Shown one piece after another: positions 46,501 to 58,670 of a stretch of 64,000 nucleotides of DNA (position 1 is the stretch's first letter; the number at the start of each line of letters is the position of its first letter). Origin of the DNA: Protea cynaroides (lineage: Eukaryota > Streptophyta > Magnoliopsida > Proteales > Proteaceae); contig CM053271.1 in NCBI GenBank assembly GCA_028583415.1, forward strand, positions 91,344,584 to 91,408,583, written 5' to 3'. A model generated the notes under the pieces. It did no database searches, had not been told where the DNA came from, and saw only the letters and a program-made list of their open reading frames with translations. The position numbers and the translations under genes are program-made.

Positions 46501-48405
46501 TAGGTTCAAACTTGAGGTAATATAATCCAATGTGCAATACTGGGTGACCTCAACAGATCTTGAAGGGAACTCTCTTTTCCTTTAGAGAGAGAGAGAGAGA
46601 GAGTTGCAAAACACTACAACCAACTAGTTACTCTCAAGGTAGGTTCTATGCTGGAAACTAAATTCTTGAGCACCTACAAGATTAGAGGTAGCCCTAGGTC
46701 CTACAAGAAGAATTTAGCTAGCCCTAGCTATTAACCTCTCAACTACTTATTCCCAAGGTAGGTTCTATTCTGGAAACTAAATTCTTGAGCACCTACAAGA
46801 TTAGAGCTAGCCCTAGGTCCTACAAGAAGAATTTAGCTAGCCCTAGCTATTAACCACTTCTTCCTTCTTTGGTTTGCTCACATGAGAAAACCCAAGGGAG
46901 ATGCTTAACTAATTATTGGGGTTTTGAGGGGTTCTCTTGAGTTTGTTCTTGAGTAAAAAAATACAAGGAAAAGGGTTACAGCCTGAATTGTATAAAACAT
47001 CATCTTAACCGCTCTAGGCCATTTTGGCTGGGTATAGTATCGATTTCTGCAGCAGTAGGTTGTCTCTAAAAGACTGAATTGTTCTCCACAAGCTTGGAAG
47101 TTGTGTTGTAGTGAAAGGAAAGGGGCTTGTTAAAGTTCTTTTGGGAAACTTTCATTTTCTCCATTTGATCATGTTACCTCAACTCTGGGCATAAACTTGG
47201 GAGAAACATTATTGTGTTTGCTATGTTTACATAGGGGAAGCTATCTTGGATTTGCCCCATCGTTTTCCTTCGTTTAGGGAGCTTCCATGTAACTCTGTTT
47301 TTTTTGTGGTAATTGCATCATTTCTGTTTCTTTATTGCCACTGTCTATATTGCATATTTTGTTTTCTCCATTGTGGTTTTGGCTTCAGTTTGCAGTGCCA
47401 ACTTGGCACGGTAATTTTTGTGCTCTGTCAAGTAGTTCCATTGTTCAGTTGAAAGTACCATTTGGTTTGTGATTTGTCTGGCAGTAATTTTGGTCTCTGT
47501 TGTAGGCTGGTAGCATGGCGCATTCTTTTTTTTTTAATTTTTATTTATTTTTTATTTTTTAATATATTATTGCTTGATGCTACAGTTTATGAGAGATTGC
47601 TCCGGACCAGTGAAGACTTTGTCTGGCCAGTCGATTCCACCTTTCATGGTCGATTCGTTATTGATGTTGAATTTCTGGATCTCAAGATCTATCCATTAAA
47701 AATTGTCAGTCTCTTCTGATGTTATAGTCTCATCCACTCACAACCTATATGAGTTTTTCCTCTTTTAAACATCTCTGACTTAATTCTTTTGGCATGTAGG
47801 GTGAGGAACCCTTATCTGTATGGCCCTGTGAAGGAGCAACAAAGTCTTTTGTGACCCAAAGCACCCTGCGATGCCTTTCCCGTATGCTCGATGAGGCTAT
47901 CCATGCAGATGTCACAATCATCACACATGATGGTAGTTTGAGGGCCCACAAGGCTGTTCTGTCAGCAAGCTCTCCAGTGTTCCAGAGCATGTTTGAACAC
48001 AACCTCAAGGAGAAAGAATCCTCCACGGTTGAGATAGAAGACATGTCACGGGAGACATGTACAGCACTCCTAAGCTACTTGTATGGGACCATAAAGCAAG
48101 AGGATTTCTGGAGGCACCGGTTGGCTTTGCTAGGAGCTGCAAACAAATATGATATTGTAGACCTCAAAGATGCCTGTGAGGATAGCCTCTTGGAGGACAT
48201 CAACTCTAGCAATGTGTTGGAGAGGCTGCAGGAGGCCTGGTTATACCAACTAAACAAGCTGAAGAAAGGGTGCTTGACATACTTGTTCGACTTTGGCAAG
48301 ATATATGACGTGAGGGATGAGATCAATGGCTTCTTCCGTCAGACAGACAGGGAACTCGTTGTTGAGATGTTTCAGGAGATACTAACAGTCTGGAAGCCTG
48401 CATGA
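43502..48405 (+). CDS. BTB/POZ domain protein, counterpart of Arabidopsis At1g21780 (four exons)
   Basis: Exons 43502-43614, 43740-43885, 47586-47704 and 47800-48405 join to 984 bases, 327 residues plus stop. All splice sites are GT-AG (donors gtaatt, gtacgt, gtcagt), and phases match across every junction. Residues 1-37 read MSDSKVETISGLAQWRIDGF... and end GIWNW. The first half has the MATH-like N-terminal region with 'VDSTFHGRFVIDVEFLDLKI'. The BTB fold follows: 'DEAIHADVTIITHDGSLRAHK' near residues 155-175, 'VLSASSPVFQSMFEHNLKEKES', 'LLSYLYGTIKQEDF'. A helical tail ends in VWKPA. Length and sequence closely follow the 326-residue Arabidopsis protein. BTB proteins of this kind are thought to act as substrate adaptors of CUL3 ubiquitin ligases; that role is family knowledge, not shown here. 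Intron 2 is 3.7 kb and carries a LINE. No disabling mutation seen. Confidence 0.95.
44630..45171 (+). mobile_element. RTE-type LINE, 5'-truncated, in intron 2 of the BTB gene
   Basis: The 3' end of a plant RTE-like LINE. The reading includes 'GVLCDRRIPLKLKGKFYRT', 'RPAMMYGAECWAVKK', 'DKLRESRLRWYDHVQRRP' and 'IADWRTRIHVADP' before a stop, then the tail ttgggataaggctttgttgttgttg. It is flanked by a 10 bp target duplication ttgctgaagt (44620-44629 and 45172-45181). One stop (near 44829) breaks the frame. It is inserted in the same orientation as the host gene. Confidence 0.9.
46480..46600. repeat. (TA)n and (GA)n microsatellites in intron 2
   Basis: tatatatatatatata at about 46485-46502 and gagagagagagagagag at about 46585-46602. 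Confidence 0.85.
46621..46857. repeat. 119 bp tandem duplication in intron 2
   Basis: Two copies (46621-46739 and 46740-46857) differ at only a few positions; both contain ggaaactaaattcttgagca and gaatttagctagccctagct. No coding sequence. Confidence 0.9.
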
Positions 48406-49140
48406 TCTCTCCTGTCGGCAAAATTCAACTGTTTTACCATCAGTACATTATGTATCAATATTGTATATGGTTCTTATGTATCACAAGAATATTGCACTCT
48501 AGTAATTATAAAATGGGACAATAGTGTGTATGTTTTGTTCCAAGATCATTGCTGGGTCATGCCTGAAGCTATTCTTGTAGCAGTCTCGCCTAAATTCAGA
48601 AATGGGTGAGAAATGATTTGGGATTATTTCAGCTGTGCATGATGAGATTAGTGCATGTGCCTCATGGAGTATCATTGAGCATATTATCCATTTTTCTGAC
48701 CTTCTATTGAATTTGGGACTTTTAATGGCCGGGGATTCTAAATTGACAACTACTCCAGAAGAGCTGTAGGAAAATGGATGTGAAGTCTGACCCGCAAGTG
48801 TCACTGCAGTATACAGGTGAGTACTCGCATATTCTCCATCGGATGACTATGAATTCTGCTTACTTGATACTTGTTCTAGTCTGTGTAAACAATTTGACGC
48901 AACAGAAACGCATCACTGTGTAGGACAGTGGGAACTCATTTGACAAGAATATCCTACTCTTCCTTTGTTTATTAGCAGAAGTATAAATGCAACCATTAGA
49001 GCCTCCCCCCTCTTTGTAGATCCATGAATAGCTGTTAGAAAGGAAAACAGGTTGGGAGGATAGGTAGATGGTATGATAGCACCCCCTCCAAGAAAGACTT
49101 CGTCAAAATAACAATTTGGTTTCCTTGTTTAGAGCTAGGG
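48406..49140. other. 3' flank of the BTB gene
   Basis: The 3' untranslated region starts here. AT-rich stretches (gtatcaatattgtatatgg near 48450, aattataaaatggg near 48503) could serve polyadenylation. No other gene seen up to the foldback element. Confidence 0.5.
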
Positions 49141-49151
49141 GTGTCAACCTG

Positions 49152-49384
49152 GGATTCAAATCGTCTCATCCCTGAGATTCGGGAGGCGTGGCGGCGACTC
49201 CACTGGATGGTCGCCATGTGGAAGTCGGATGAATCCGACCCCTCCGTTCGAGCCGACAAGCCGAGCCGACAAGAGAGTGTCGGTTCGAACGGAGGGGTCA
49301 GATTTATCCGACCTCCACATGACGACCATCCAGTGGAATCGCCGCCACGCCTCCTGAATCTCAGGGATGAGACGATTCGGATCC
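49152..49384. mobile_element. Foldback (hairpin) element, 233 bp, 9 bp target duplication
   Basis: Two arms of about 105 bp (49152-49258 and 49276-49384) are reverse complements with few mismatches. The outer ends are ggattcaaatcgtctcatcc and ggatccgaatcgtctcatcc. The loop is about 20 bp. The flanks repeat gtcaacctg exactly (49143-49151 and 49385-49393). A 9 bp duplication points to Mutator-type transposition. The left flank ctaggggtgtcaac itself resembles the end of a hAT-like MITE, so the target may have been one. The interior is GC-rich (cggaggggtc) compared with its surroundings. Confidence 0.88.
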
Positions 49385-49393
49385 GTCAACCTG

Positions 49394-49840
49394 ACCACCG
49401 TAGAGGCCGATAATAGCCCGATAATGAATGGTAGAAGCTTTCTTGCATCAAATGGGTTTTATAGAAGAGAATGCTTTTACGAAAAAAGGTTTGCCTTAAT
49501 AAATCCTCATTTTTTTTTGTTAACAAATGAGTGTGGATTAAATTGATTGGATCACAATCGATTTGCAATTTAAAAGCCATTTATTGCGAACTGTTTATTT
49601 CTTCACTTTTATTTTAATTTCATTTTGCACTTTAAGTATGTTTACGTAAATCTATCACCTAGAATCTTGACAACGTGACTTTGACACCAGGTTTGAGTGC
49701 GTGTTTTGCGGCAGCTTTGTCAAACACTTTTGTTCGGTATTGATGCGGATTAGCATGTGGATCGTAACTCGAATCCTGTGAGTTATAGGTCCACTGATTC
49801 GATTTCTGCTAAATGTCATTTAAATGATTTTCAAAATCCC
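49394..49840. other. Intergenic sequence, no gene seen
   Basis: AT-rich, no recognisable feature. Confidence 0.5.
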
Positions 49841-49842
49841 GT

Positions 49843-50050
49843 TTTAAGTTGTCTCACAATCGTTTTAGATGGTGAAGACGATAAGATCTGGCGCTTCCAG
49901 GTCTTATTTGGAAGACTTTATTATGGAATTCTTTTACTAGGTCCCATTTTAAGTTGTCTCACAATCGTTTTAGATGGTGAAGACGATAAGATCTGGCGCT
50001 CCTAGGTCTCATTTGGAAGACTTTATTATGGAATTCTTTTACTAGGTCTT
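49843..50050. repeat. Tandem duplication, unit about 104 bp
   Basis: 'gttgtctcacaatcgtttta' through 'ttattatggaattcttttac' occurs twice in a row (starts near 49848 and 49952), with a handful of differences. Confidence 0.85.
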
Positions 50051-50359
50051 TAGAGATGTGATATCTCATCAATTGTATTTTTTACTTTTTCCTTGGTAAG
50101 TTTGGATTTCTTATAGGGTCCTCTTTTTCCAAGGGTTTTTTTTACTGATATTTCCTTTTTGAGATTGGAAGTTTCTGTTCAGAAAACTTCTTAAGAACTT
50201 ATTCTAAAGAGGATTGTAATACCTACTCTATATTGAGTTGATTTACAGTAGTCTCTATTTCTATTGGAGAGGAGAATAATCTGATTGCTTCCTAGTTCTA
50301 AATTGCAAATACTATCATTCATGAAACTGAAACAAATAAAAATAAGATCAAGTCCTATA

Positions 50360-52523
50360 CCTGAGACCACTGATACAATAATTTAGAGATTACCAACATC
50401 CGTTGTAAAACGGTTCCTTGTACCAATATCCTTTGCGGCACCTTACCTGACGGATTAGTTGGCATAGGAATTGAGGACTCATCACTCGTTTGGATTGTGT
50501 ATAGGCTAATTCTCTCTCACTCCTTGACCAAACTTCAAACAGGTAGAGATTTGAAGAACAAACTTTTATTGAAATATAGATCATTTTTGCACTAACAGAA
50601 GATAATCAAACTCTTTCTTCGTTATTTGAGCTATGCTTAGTGTATACACCCTTGCTTATAATACTGAACAAGGTTTCTTTTTATAGGGTAAGGAAGCTTG
50701 TCTTTACATGGATGCAACTTTGAAATTCAAATTGAAAAGTTCGCAGAAATATTATAAGTGATATTTTGCCGACACTTTAAAGTACAACTATAATGATATA
50801 ATGGCACCTCATAACTTAATACCAAACTTTTATTGAATACAAGAGCAAAATAACAAAGTACTTTAATTATGTGGTTGCACGTCGTACCAAATTTTTGAAA
50901 GTTGAAAAGGGTGTAGACCACTCCCACGTCTCCACCGACAGCATGTTAGATGGTTCTGATGTGGTTTTTTCTCCTTTAAAAAACAGATGTAACAACCAGA
51001 TTTCTTGGACATAGTCAGTGTTAGCTCCTTTAGAGAAACTGTAAGGATGCAGTATATTGTCATACACTAGTAAGCCATCAAGAGTTGGCTTCCACAATGT
51101 TCTGGTTTCCTCCAGCATGTGACATTTGGCTTGTGCCCGTTCTTCATCATACTATCTGATGAATCTGTCTTCACTTTCATCAAATTTATTTTCAGTAGCA
51201 TGCCAGGTTATTCCTGATGGTTTGACCACTATGATTCTTCCATCAAATATAAACTTGTTTAGGTTATAATTTTAAAAAGCATAGCACAGCTCAGCATGCA
51301 CTAAACAAAGCTGTTTTAGCTTTATTCTGGTCTTAAGAAGATTTTCCTTTGTTATCTTATACTTCTATGTACAAGATTCAGGATCATCTATCTTTGTTAA
51401 ATACCAAACTTGATAAGAAGCTTGATTTTCTTGCTCATCACGTTCGATAAGAGTTACATATCTTCATACCCAGACTCTAGAAGAAGCTGTGGGACTTAGC
51501 AACTGAAAAGCATAATGAACAATTCTTGGAAGTTGGCTTAACTAGCCCATATTGTTTCTATCCACCTGAATCCAGGAAACTAGTCCTAATTCAACTAGAG
51601 TCATGTTAAATATATGAGATTCCATTTTTATTGATGGATCGCCCACCTATTTAACAAGATGGTGTTGATATTCAACTAACCATGATTTAAATTCTATTTC
51701 TTCTCTTTTTTCAATTATTTTTTCTTTGATTTCTTCTTATAAGACTAGGATTTTCTGTCTTAACTCTAGCCTCTTAAGTAACTCTTTCGTTGAGTTACAA
51801 GAGGTGTTTGCCATAGTTTTTTGATGACCCTCAATTTGGGCTAAAATATCTCCAAAAGTAACTTCTTCTTTCTCTTTCTCCCCCTGTTGTTCGAGATGAA
51901 AGATGTAATCTGTCAGTTGAAAAATTACTTTTCGAGTGGCTTTTCGCTTGTTTTCGCGAAGAGCAGACCCGAAATTTTTTTATTAAATCTGTTGCTTGGT
52001 CGAATAATCCAGGATTACAGAACGAAGTTGTTTTCGTTTTATCTGAAGCCGAGTCGAGGCACAACTCTGTAACTCCCTGAAAGGATTGTATATCCTTAAT
52101 GATTGTTGCACTCTCTGTTTTATCCTTCCCTGAATGCGCCTTACACTTAGGACAAAACTTCGTAAAGTGAGTTAGATCACGACAAATAAAAGAAAAAGCA
52201 ATAGGGATCTCTCCTGCTCCTTTGGTCGGATTTCTAGACTCTAACCGTTTTTTTGTTTTGGCTTGGTCTGGTTTGGGTAATTTTCAACCAGATATCCGTT
52301 TGTTTTAGGATGTTTGGGTTTACTAGTACTCTTAACTTCGGGTTTCGACTGTTTCTTAACTCGAGAGGACTCAACTAGGGTTTTTTTTACCTTTTGCTTC
52401 AATTGGAATCCTTGCTTTTTCTGTTTCCATGAAGATGTTTTCCAGAACCTTTTTTTTTTTTAGACTGGAATGAGCTTGTCATCGCTTTCCTGCAACATAT
52501 TGATTCTGAGATGTCTTGTTAGG
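50360..52523 (-). pseudogene. Endogenous pararetrovirus (Caulimoviridae-like), region downstream of RNase H
   Basis: Reading on the minus strand, the RNase H coding sequence that ends at 60722 resumes here after removal of the Mutator-like element and one copy of its 9 bp duplication. It is followed by lysine-rich, broken coding sequence with a CxxC-type patch near 52130-52160. A second broken frame runs over about 51790-52064 and 51480-51790, with predicted coiled-coil character. Open stretches with no recognised domain lie at 50863-51118. Such a reading frame after the polymerase is found in florendovirus-type caulimovirids, so that group is an inference. The sequence agaccactgatacaa at 50361-50375 is, on the minus strand, a weak match to a tRNA-Met primer site. 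Many stops; not functional. Confidence 0.6.
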
Positions 52524-52925
52524 GGGATTGAAATCGTCTCCTGCTTGGGTATCAGCAGGAGACTCGGCTGCTTAAGGTTGATGCACGACAAGTGGCGACG
52601 CATCCATCCAACGTCCCTTAAGATTTTTCCACAAGAGAAAGACTTGTGAAGCCATTGCAGGTTAGCAAATGGCCATTTTGAATCCAGGAGACGTCAAAAC
52701 TGAAAAATCGAAAATTTTCATTTCATTGTCTTCAAATTCCCTGCTCCCTCTGCAAATCTTTCTCTCCCAAAGGTTGGACCTCTCTACCTGCTATCTCCTC
52801 CTCTTCAACTCCATGATCAAAGGCTACTCCATCTCCGAAAAAACTTAGTAAAAAAAAGATACTAAAAAAAGAAGAGAAAATTGAGAGAAAAACCTACCAA
52901 AAATGGGAAGAAAATTTGTTAACAC
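52524..52925 (+). repeat. Left terminal inverted repeat of the Pack-MULE
   Basis: Reverse complement of 60321-60721. It contains gcaggagactcggctgctta and aggttggacctctc, both found inverted in the right arm. Confidence 0.9.
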
Positions 52926-53394
52926 AGAAAGTTTTCTACTATACATTCATTTTGCACTATAAATTCATAAGCTCATAAGAGAAAATCTGAGCATAATACA
53001 ATCACAAATAACCAATACCAAACAAAAATCCAAACAGTATTATTCGCAGTGGAAGGTTCTTCAGAAATGAATTCTACTAGGTTAGGACTCAGTCATCCGT
53101 GTAGAGCTGTAAGGTTCATCGTTATCGATCCTCTTGTTGTTCACGAAAGTAGCAATTCCGATTACATAAACGATAACGAGGAGGACGAGAAGCACAATGT
53201 TAACGATGGAAATCTTCCTCCAGGGCTTCTCGTTGGCAGCCAGTACCCCTGCCCTGTAGGAATTGTAGGTATAACACAACTGGCTCTGATCGTTGCTCCA
53301 TGTAGTGTAGTCCAAATCGTAGTCCATCGTTCCTCCTCCCTGGTTCCACATCGTTTCCTTCTCATACACATACCCACACACTGTAGGTGGTTTG

Positions 53395-53826
53395 TGTTAG
53401 ATTCTTGTTGTGTGGGCTTGATCAATTACCTAATCAGTTGTTAAGTGGGAGTTCAATTACTAGTTTGACCGGTTCAGGTCTGGTTTGTCACTGGTTAGAG
53501 ACTACTAACCCAGTCCACTGTGGGAATGGTTATGGGTTAGGGATTGTATTATAAATACAATGGTTAGGGTCCCCGCAGCCATTGGTTTTTATCTCTCTGT
53601 TGCTCCCATACGCACAGAGGCAAAAGGGATCCCAACGAGGCTGTGGAAGACTCTAATCGAAGCATTCAAGCTACAGGAAACGGTCGAAAATCAATCTACA
53701 GCAAATGGTATGTGTTCTATCATCTCTTTTATTGCCCATTGTATTCTAGTTATCTGTGTGGTGGATTCGTTAGGGTTCATGGGAAATCCCATGGAAAAAC
53801 CCTAACTTGTATAAAAAACTCTAACA
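53395..53826 (+). repeat. 5' LTR of Copia B
   Basis: TGTTAGATTC...CTCTAACA. TATA box tattataaatac at about 53548-53559. Confidence 0.95.
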
Positions 53827-53828
53827 AT

Positions 53829-53842
53829 TGGTATCAGAGCCA
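53829..53842 (+). promoter_or_regulatory. Primer binding site, Copia B
   Basis: tggtatcagagcca, complementary to initiator tRNA-Met, two bases after the LTR. Confidence 0.92.
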
Positions 53843-54906
53843 CCCACACAGAGCTAGAATCGTAAGTAAGGAATGGTAGTAGTGATTGAATTGAAAAAAT
53901 GGAGAGATTTTTCTCCATAATTTTTTCGACGAAACTGTTAAAGTTTAAAACCTTTCAAAAAAATTTCGGACCGGTGAAATTTAAAATAAATTATACAAGA
54001 TTGTAGAACTCGGAAAAACGAGTCGACCGACACTAAGTTGATCGCCGGCGGTGGCGGGACGCGCCCTCTCACGCCGTTCGAAAAGGCACGTGAGATCCAT
54101 GCACCGACGGTTGGAAAGTAAAAAAAAAAAAATTCTGACGGCGCCGAGTCATTGCCGGGTCAACTCGGCGCCGAATCGTAAACCTTAACGGTTTTCTGGG
54201 TTGACTCGGGCCGAGTCTACCCGGCCGCCCCCCGCGCCCGGCCGGGCGAGCAGCCAGGCCAAAGCCAGCCCGGCCAGTCCGACCCAGCCCAGGCCAAGCT
54301 AGCCCGATCAGTCAGACCCAGCCCAGGCTGGCCTGAAAACCCGAACGGGGGATCCACGTGTATCCGACCTGAACCCGAATGCTTGACCCACTAACCCAAA
54401 TCGGAAACCCAAAAGTCTGACCCGATAACTCGACCCGAAAACCCAAAAATCTGACCCATTAACCCGATTGAGTGAACCGGTTTTGGCTTGGTTTATCCAA
54501 ACAGGTTTTGGTTTTGGTTCAGACCACGGTTCATCCCCGGTCCAGATTCTAAGGCCTGTTTGGCTTGCAGTTTTTTTACTGCGTTCACAATCCGACTTTA
54601 AACTGGATTTGTGGGAGCTAGGAAGGTCGGATTGACCTCCGGTTTGTTCCGTTGGACTTGGTTTTCAATGCTCTTCAATCTGGAATATATATTGTTACAT
54701 TTTGATACATTGGAAATAATATTTTTCCACGTTAATGCTTGGGTTTTCTCAATATTCTTGTATCATAATGATTGTTGAGCTAAAGTGCATGTTTATTTGA
54801 ATGTTTAGACTTATAAAGTTGATTTTTGAAAACATTCATGGTTATATATATCGCACTAGAGCTGCAATTTGGGATTTGTTCATATCATGGTAGAACTTGA
54901 TGGATT

Positions 54907-55304
54907 CCACCAAAGTGGTATACCTTGTTTTGTCATGATGTGTTCAAATTCTAGCAACTGTGTTTGTAAATGCTTTAAAGAATGACAGTATTCACCCAAG
55001 GGTGACATTGTCTCAGTTTATTCAAATTATGATATGTACATGTTGTGTAAGGATTGGGTGGGACCATCAAAGTGGCAAGCTCAGTTCTATCATAATATGC
55101 TCAAATCCAGTACTTATGCATTTATAGATACAACAAAGAAGGATAATGCTCACTAAAATGTGACATTATCAAGATTTTTTACTTTTGTGGAAGTAGCAAA
55201 GAGCGGCATTGTCCACCCAAAGATGGCGGTGTCCAAGATCATGTAAACTCATGCACATGGATGAAGGATCTTGACTTTAGGAGTTTCATACATCCAAAGG
55301 TGGT
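54907..55304 (+). other. Six-unit short hairpin array in the leader of Copia B
   Basis: Units at 54907 (ccaccaaagtgg), 54992 (tcacccaagggtga, a perfect 6 bp stem), 55064 (ccatcaaagtgg), 55150 (tcactaaaatgtga), 55213 (ccacccaaagatgg) and 55291 (catccaaaggtgg). Same order and similar spacing as in A and C. Confidence 0.7.
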
Positions 55305-55319
55305 GGAATTTTGAGAGTC

Positions 55320-55480
55320 ATTATCCCTTCGCAGGTTCTACACAGATAGTAAAAGGACCAGTGCGCTCTTGTCCTAAAGGATAAGGGTGTAGTTTCGGTT
55401 GACTCTACACAGATAGTAAGAGGACCAGTGCGCTCTTGTCCCAAAGGATGAGGGTGTAGTTTCGGTTGACTCTTCAAAGG
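55320..55480 (+). repeat. Short tandem duplication in Copia B leader
   Basis: The segment 'tctacacagatagtaa(a/g)aggaccagtg' through 'agtttcggttgactct' occurs twice (about 55336-55405 and 55406-55473), unit about 70 bp. Element A has a single copy. Confidence 0.8.
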
Positions 55481-56739
55481 AAATGGACTTGCATATATTT
55501 AATTATTGTAAGTTTAACTTATCTTGTGTGTATGTTTGCATTATATCACACAAATATTAGAAAACATATAATGATCAAACACCTCATGATGCTTGTTATG
55601 GCAGGCCAGTTCTATGAATTGGCATGAAAAAGTGAAAGCTAGTCTAGGAATGTTTAACCTAGTACTCAGCAAAGATTGTATTCTGATATTTAGGAATATT
55701 CAATCCCTAAGATCAGGTAAAAGAAAATTCAAATAAGGAACATTGGAAATAGATGTTCAGAGTGAAATCCAAAGAAATTTTGGTCTTTAAAATGGAGTGG
55801 AGAGATGTTGTATTCTCAAGGTTGTCTGTACCAGTTTTGATGGTATAGGATGATAATGGTGTGTGAGGAAACACAAGTTAGAGCTATTATCCATCACTAA
55901 TAAGCTCTAGGATATGTGAATCTCTGTAGGTAACTCATTGGAATATTATAGATGATTCACTTGACTTTCACTTCCTCACCTAAACTGTAAAGTTAGATCC
56001 TGGTGACCCATAAACACAGTGGACAGAAGATGAGTTGATTTCCTTTATACTAAGGAAGAAAGTTCAAAGAAAAGAGAAAGGAATGAATGCCAATGTCATG
56101 ATGTGTGAGCCATACTCTAACAAATGCAATAAGTGAAAGGTAAGGTCTTACAGAAAGAAAAATAATTTTTCAAGGAATAGTAAGAAACTTTTGACAAGGA
56201 AAATGATTTTATGGAACTACAAGAACTTAGAAGAAACATGTAAAGAAGGTTATACTGGAAGAAAAGTAGGTTCATGAAACTTTCGAGTGAGAAGGTAATG
56301 GAGATTGGAGACTTAAGTAGTAGAAGTAATCCAAACCTATAAGAGTAGCAAAAACCCTTATTTACTCTCTGTAGTTTACTTGGCTATAGAAGTTAGACAG
56401 TATATCCTAATTCCATCCTTAGCATAGACATTTAGGACTCTTATCTAAGGAAAGACTGTAAAAAGGTTGTAAAGAACAGAATTCTGGAAACCCCTAAAGT
56501 TAATGACTTGTTTACTTGTAAGGATGTTTAAGGGGAAAATATTTTTGTTAAAGGATTAAGACTGTTGGATCTGAGGGAGAATGTAAATTGTTAAGGTAGA
56601 TTGGGTGATATTGATATACTCCCAATGATTTTAGCCAAATGTTTACAAGTGCTAAAGCTTATGACTTAACATCATGTGGATGAGACTCAATAACAAAAGA
56701 GAGACAAATAGATGTGATCAAGAGAACTCGAGAGTGTAT

Positions 56740-58670
56740 TAGCTCATTTGGAGTGATCAATTCTACAGCCTATAGTATTAATAGGGTGCCATGTAAGTTG
56801 GTTTCAGTTCAAGTTGTATTCTTGATTGGAACTGTAAAAGTAACGTATTTTCATAACACTCGTGGGAGAGTGATTATTTTAGGACATTGAGTTATCATTT
56901 TGGGATATCCTCTCATGTCTGAAGGATTCAACAAGATTCATTGATGATGTTGGTTAGCAGTCACATCCAAGAAACATAAGTTTTAATGAGATCACATGGA
57001 AATTATTGTGGAACAATTAGTTGAGGTATCAAAAATATTATCAGAGTGTAATGAGATAATTATTGAAATTATCTTCATTCAGGTTGATGCATAGCCAAAA
57101 TACCAGAGCTAGATAAGGCAATGAGGAGATATAATAGACCATGTAGATCTGTGATTTCATCACATGTTATACCTCAAAATAGATGTTTTGGCATTGGACA
57201 AGATGAAGATCCCAATAGTTTTGAGCAAGTTGTCAACAATGAAATTGCTTTTGAGTGATTACCAGTCATAAATGATGTATCGTTATTTATGAACATCAAT
57301 GAGATTTGGGATTTTATGCTCTTGTCATGAGCGGTGTACTCATAGGCTCAAATGGATATATATAAGAAAAAGTGTGATTCCAGTGGGAGAATTGATTGCT
57401 ACAAAGTAAAACTTGTAGCGAAGTGGAATCACACAAAGAGAATGAAAAGTATAGACTTCAAATCTTTGAGGTCTTAGTTGTGCATTTTATTTTGGAGTTG
57501 CATCAGATAGTTGTAAAGATCGTTTTGATCAAAGAAAATCTGGAAGAAGTTGTTTATAGGCTTTACCCAGAAGGTTTTGAGGTAAAGGAGAAAGAAAATC
57601 TATTTTATAGACTTGTAAAGTCAATATGTGGATTAAGCAAGCATCCAGGTAATGGTACCTGAAGTTTAACAGAGTTGTATCTTCTAAAACTTTGTTGAGA
57701 TTATCATTGATCATTATGTATATATAGAGGTCAGTGGGAGTGGATTCATTTCCTAGTCATATATGTTGATGGTTAATCACTGACCAGCAGTGACATGGTT
57801 TACCTGTTGAAACCATAGTTTCAATGTCTGATAAATTCGATATGTAGAATGTGTGAGTAAATACTTTGGTACTTGACATTGAGTTTCCTCGTGACAAGAA
57901 AAATGGAACTCTGGGCTTGTCTCAAAGGGTATTCGTTATTCGTGTTTGCGAATGATTGAATGTACAAGCATAACAGTTAAGTTGAAGATGCTTAAATCAG
58001 TAAAGGAGACAAATTGACAGAGTTATGTTCAAGAAATGATGTTCAGAGAGAGCATCTGAAGTACAGAGCTTGGTGTATGCTAAGATTATATTTATTCTCA
58101 CATAGCCTTTATTTAGAGAGTATCGAAACATTTTTAATTGGATGCTGGTATAGCTCACTAAACAACGGGAATATAAAGGTCATGCAGTACTTGCAGAGGA
58201 CCAAGGATTATCTACTCATTTGTGACAGTAGTGACACTCTTGGTTATTGTGATGTAGTGTTTTGGTGATTGCATTGGTGGCATGAATCCCATCTCAGTTT
58301 TTTTGTTATGATGGTAGATGTACCCTTTAGGGAAAAATGTAAAGAAATTTATCCATGCATCATCCTCTTGATAAGGTAAATTTTATAACTATATGTGAAA
58401 CTAATAAGTAGCATATCTGGTTGAAGAGTTATCTTTCAGACCTGGAAGGTTATAAGTTTAACTTAGGCCTATTGAGAGATATTGTGACAGCGGTTTAGCT
58501 GTGTTGTTCTCAAAGAATAATGTGAAATCTAGTAATTCAAAGCATAATAGAGATCGGATTTCAAATCTCTTTAGGTGAGAGAAAAATGTCAAAGAATTTA
58601 TATCATTGTAGAGCACATTTGTTAAACATCTTGATTGTAGATTCTCTGATGAAGATTTTGTCAAGGGGAG
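56740..58670 (+). pseudogene. Copia pol remnant of element B (integrase end, RT, RNase H)
   Basis: The integrase end 'TAYSINRVPCKLV' lies at about 56764-56802. RT 'LHQIVVKIVLIKENLEEVVY' (about 57497-57556) corresponds to the family pattern 'hQmDVKTAFLNG.LeE.VY', with both the key aspartate and the asparagine-glycine lost. 'PEGF' and 'FYRLVKSICGLSKHPG' (57567-57653) follow. RNase H remnants: 'SSDTLGYCDV' (58231-58260), a fragment near 58490 and 'VDEDFVKGSLQGTV' (about 58640-58690). Frequent stops. Confidence 0.8.

Noticed and set aside
49141..49413. Overlapping open frames on both strands in the foldback element
   Set aside because: They mirror each other because the DNA is an inverted repeat; no domain.
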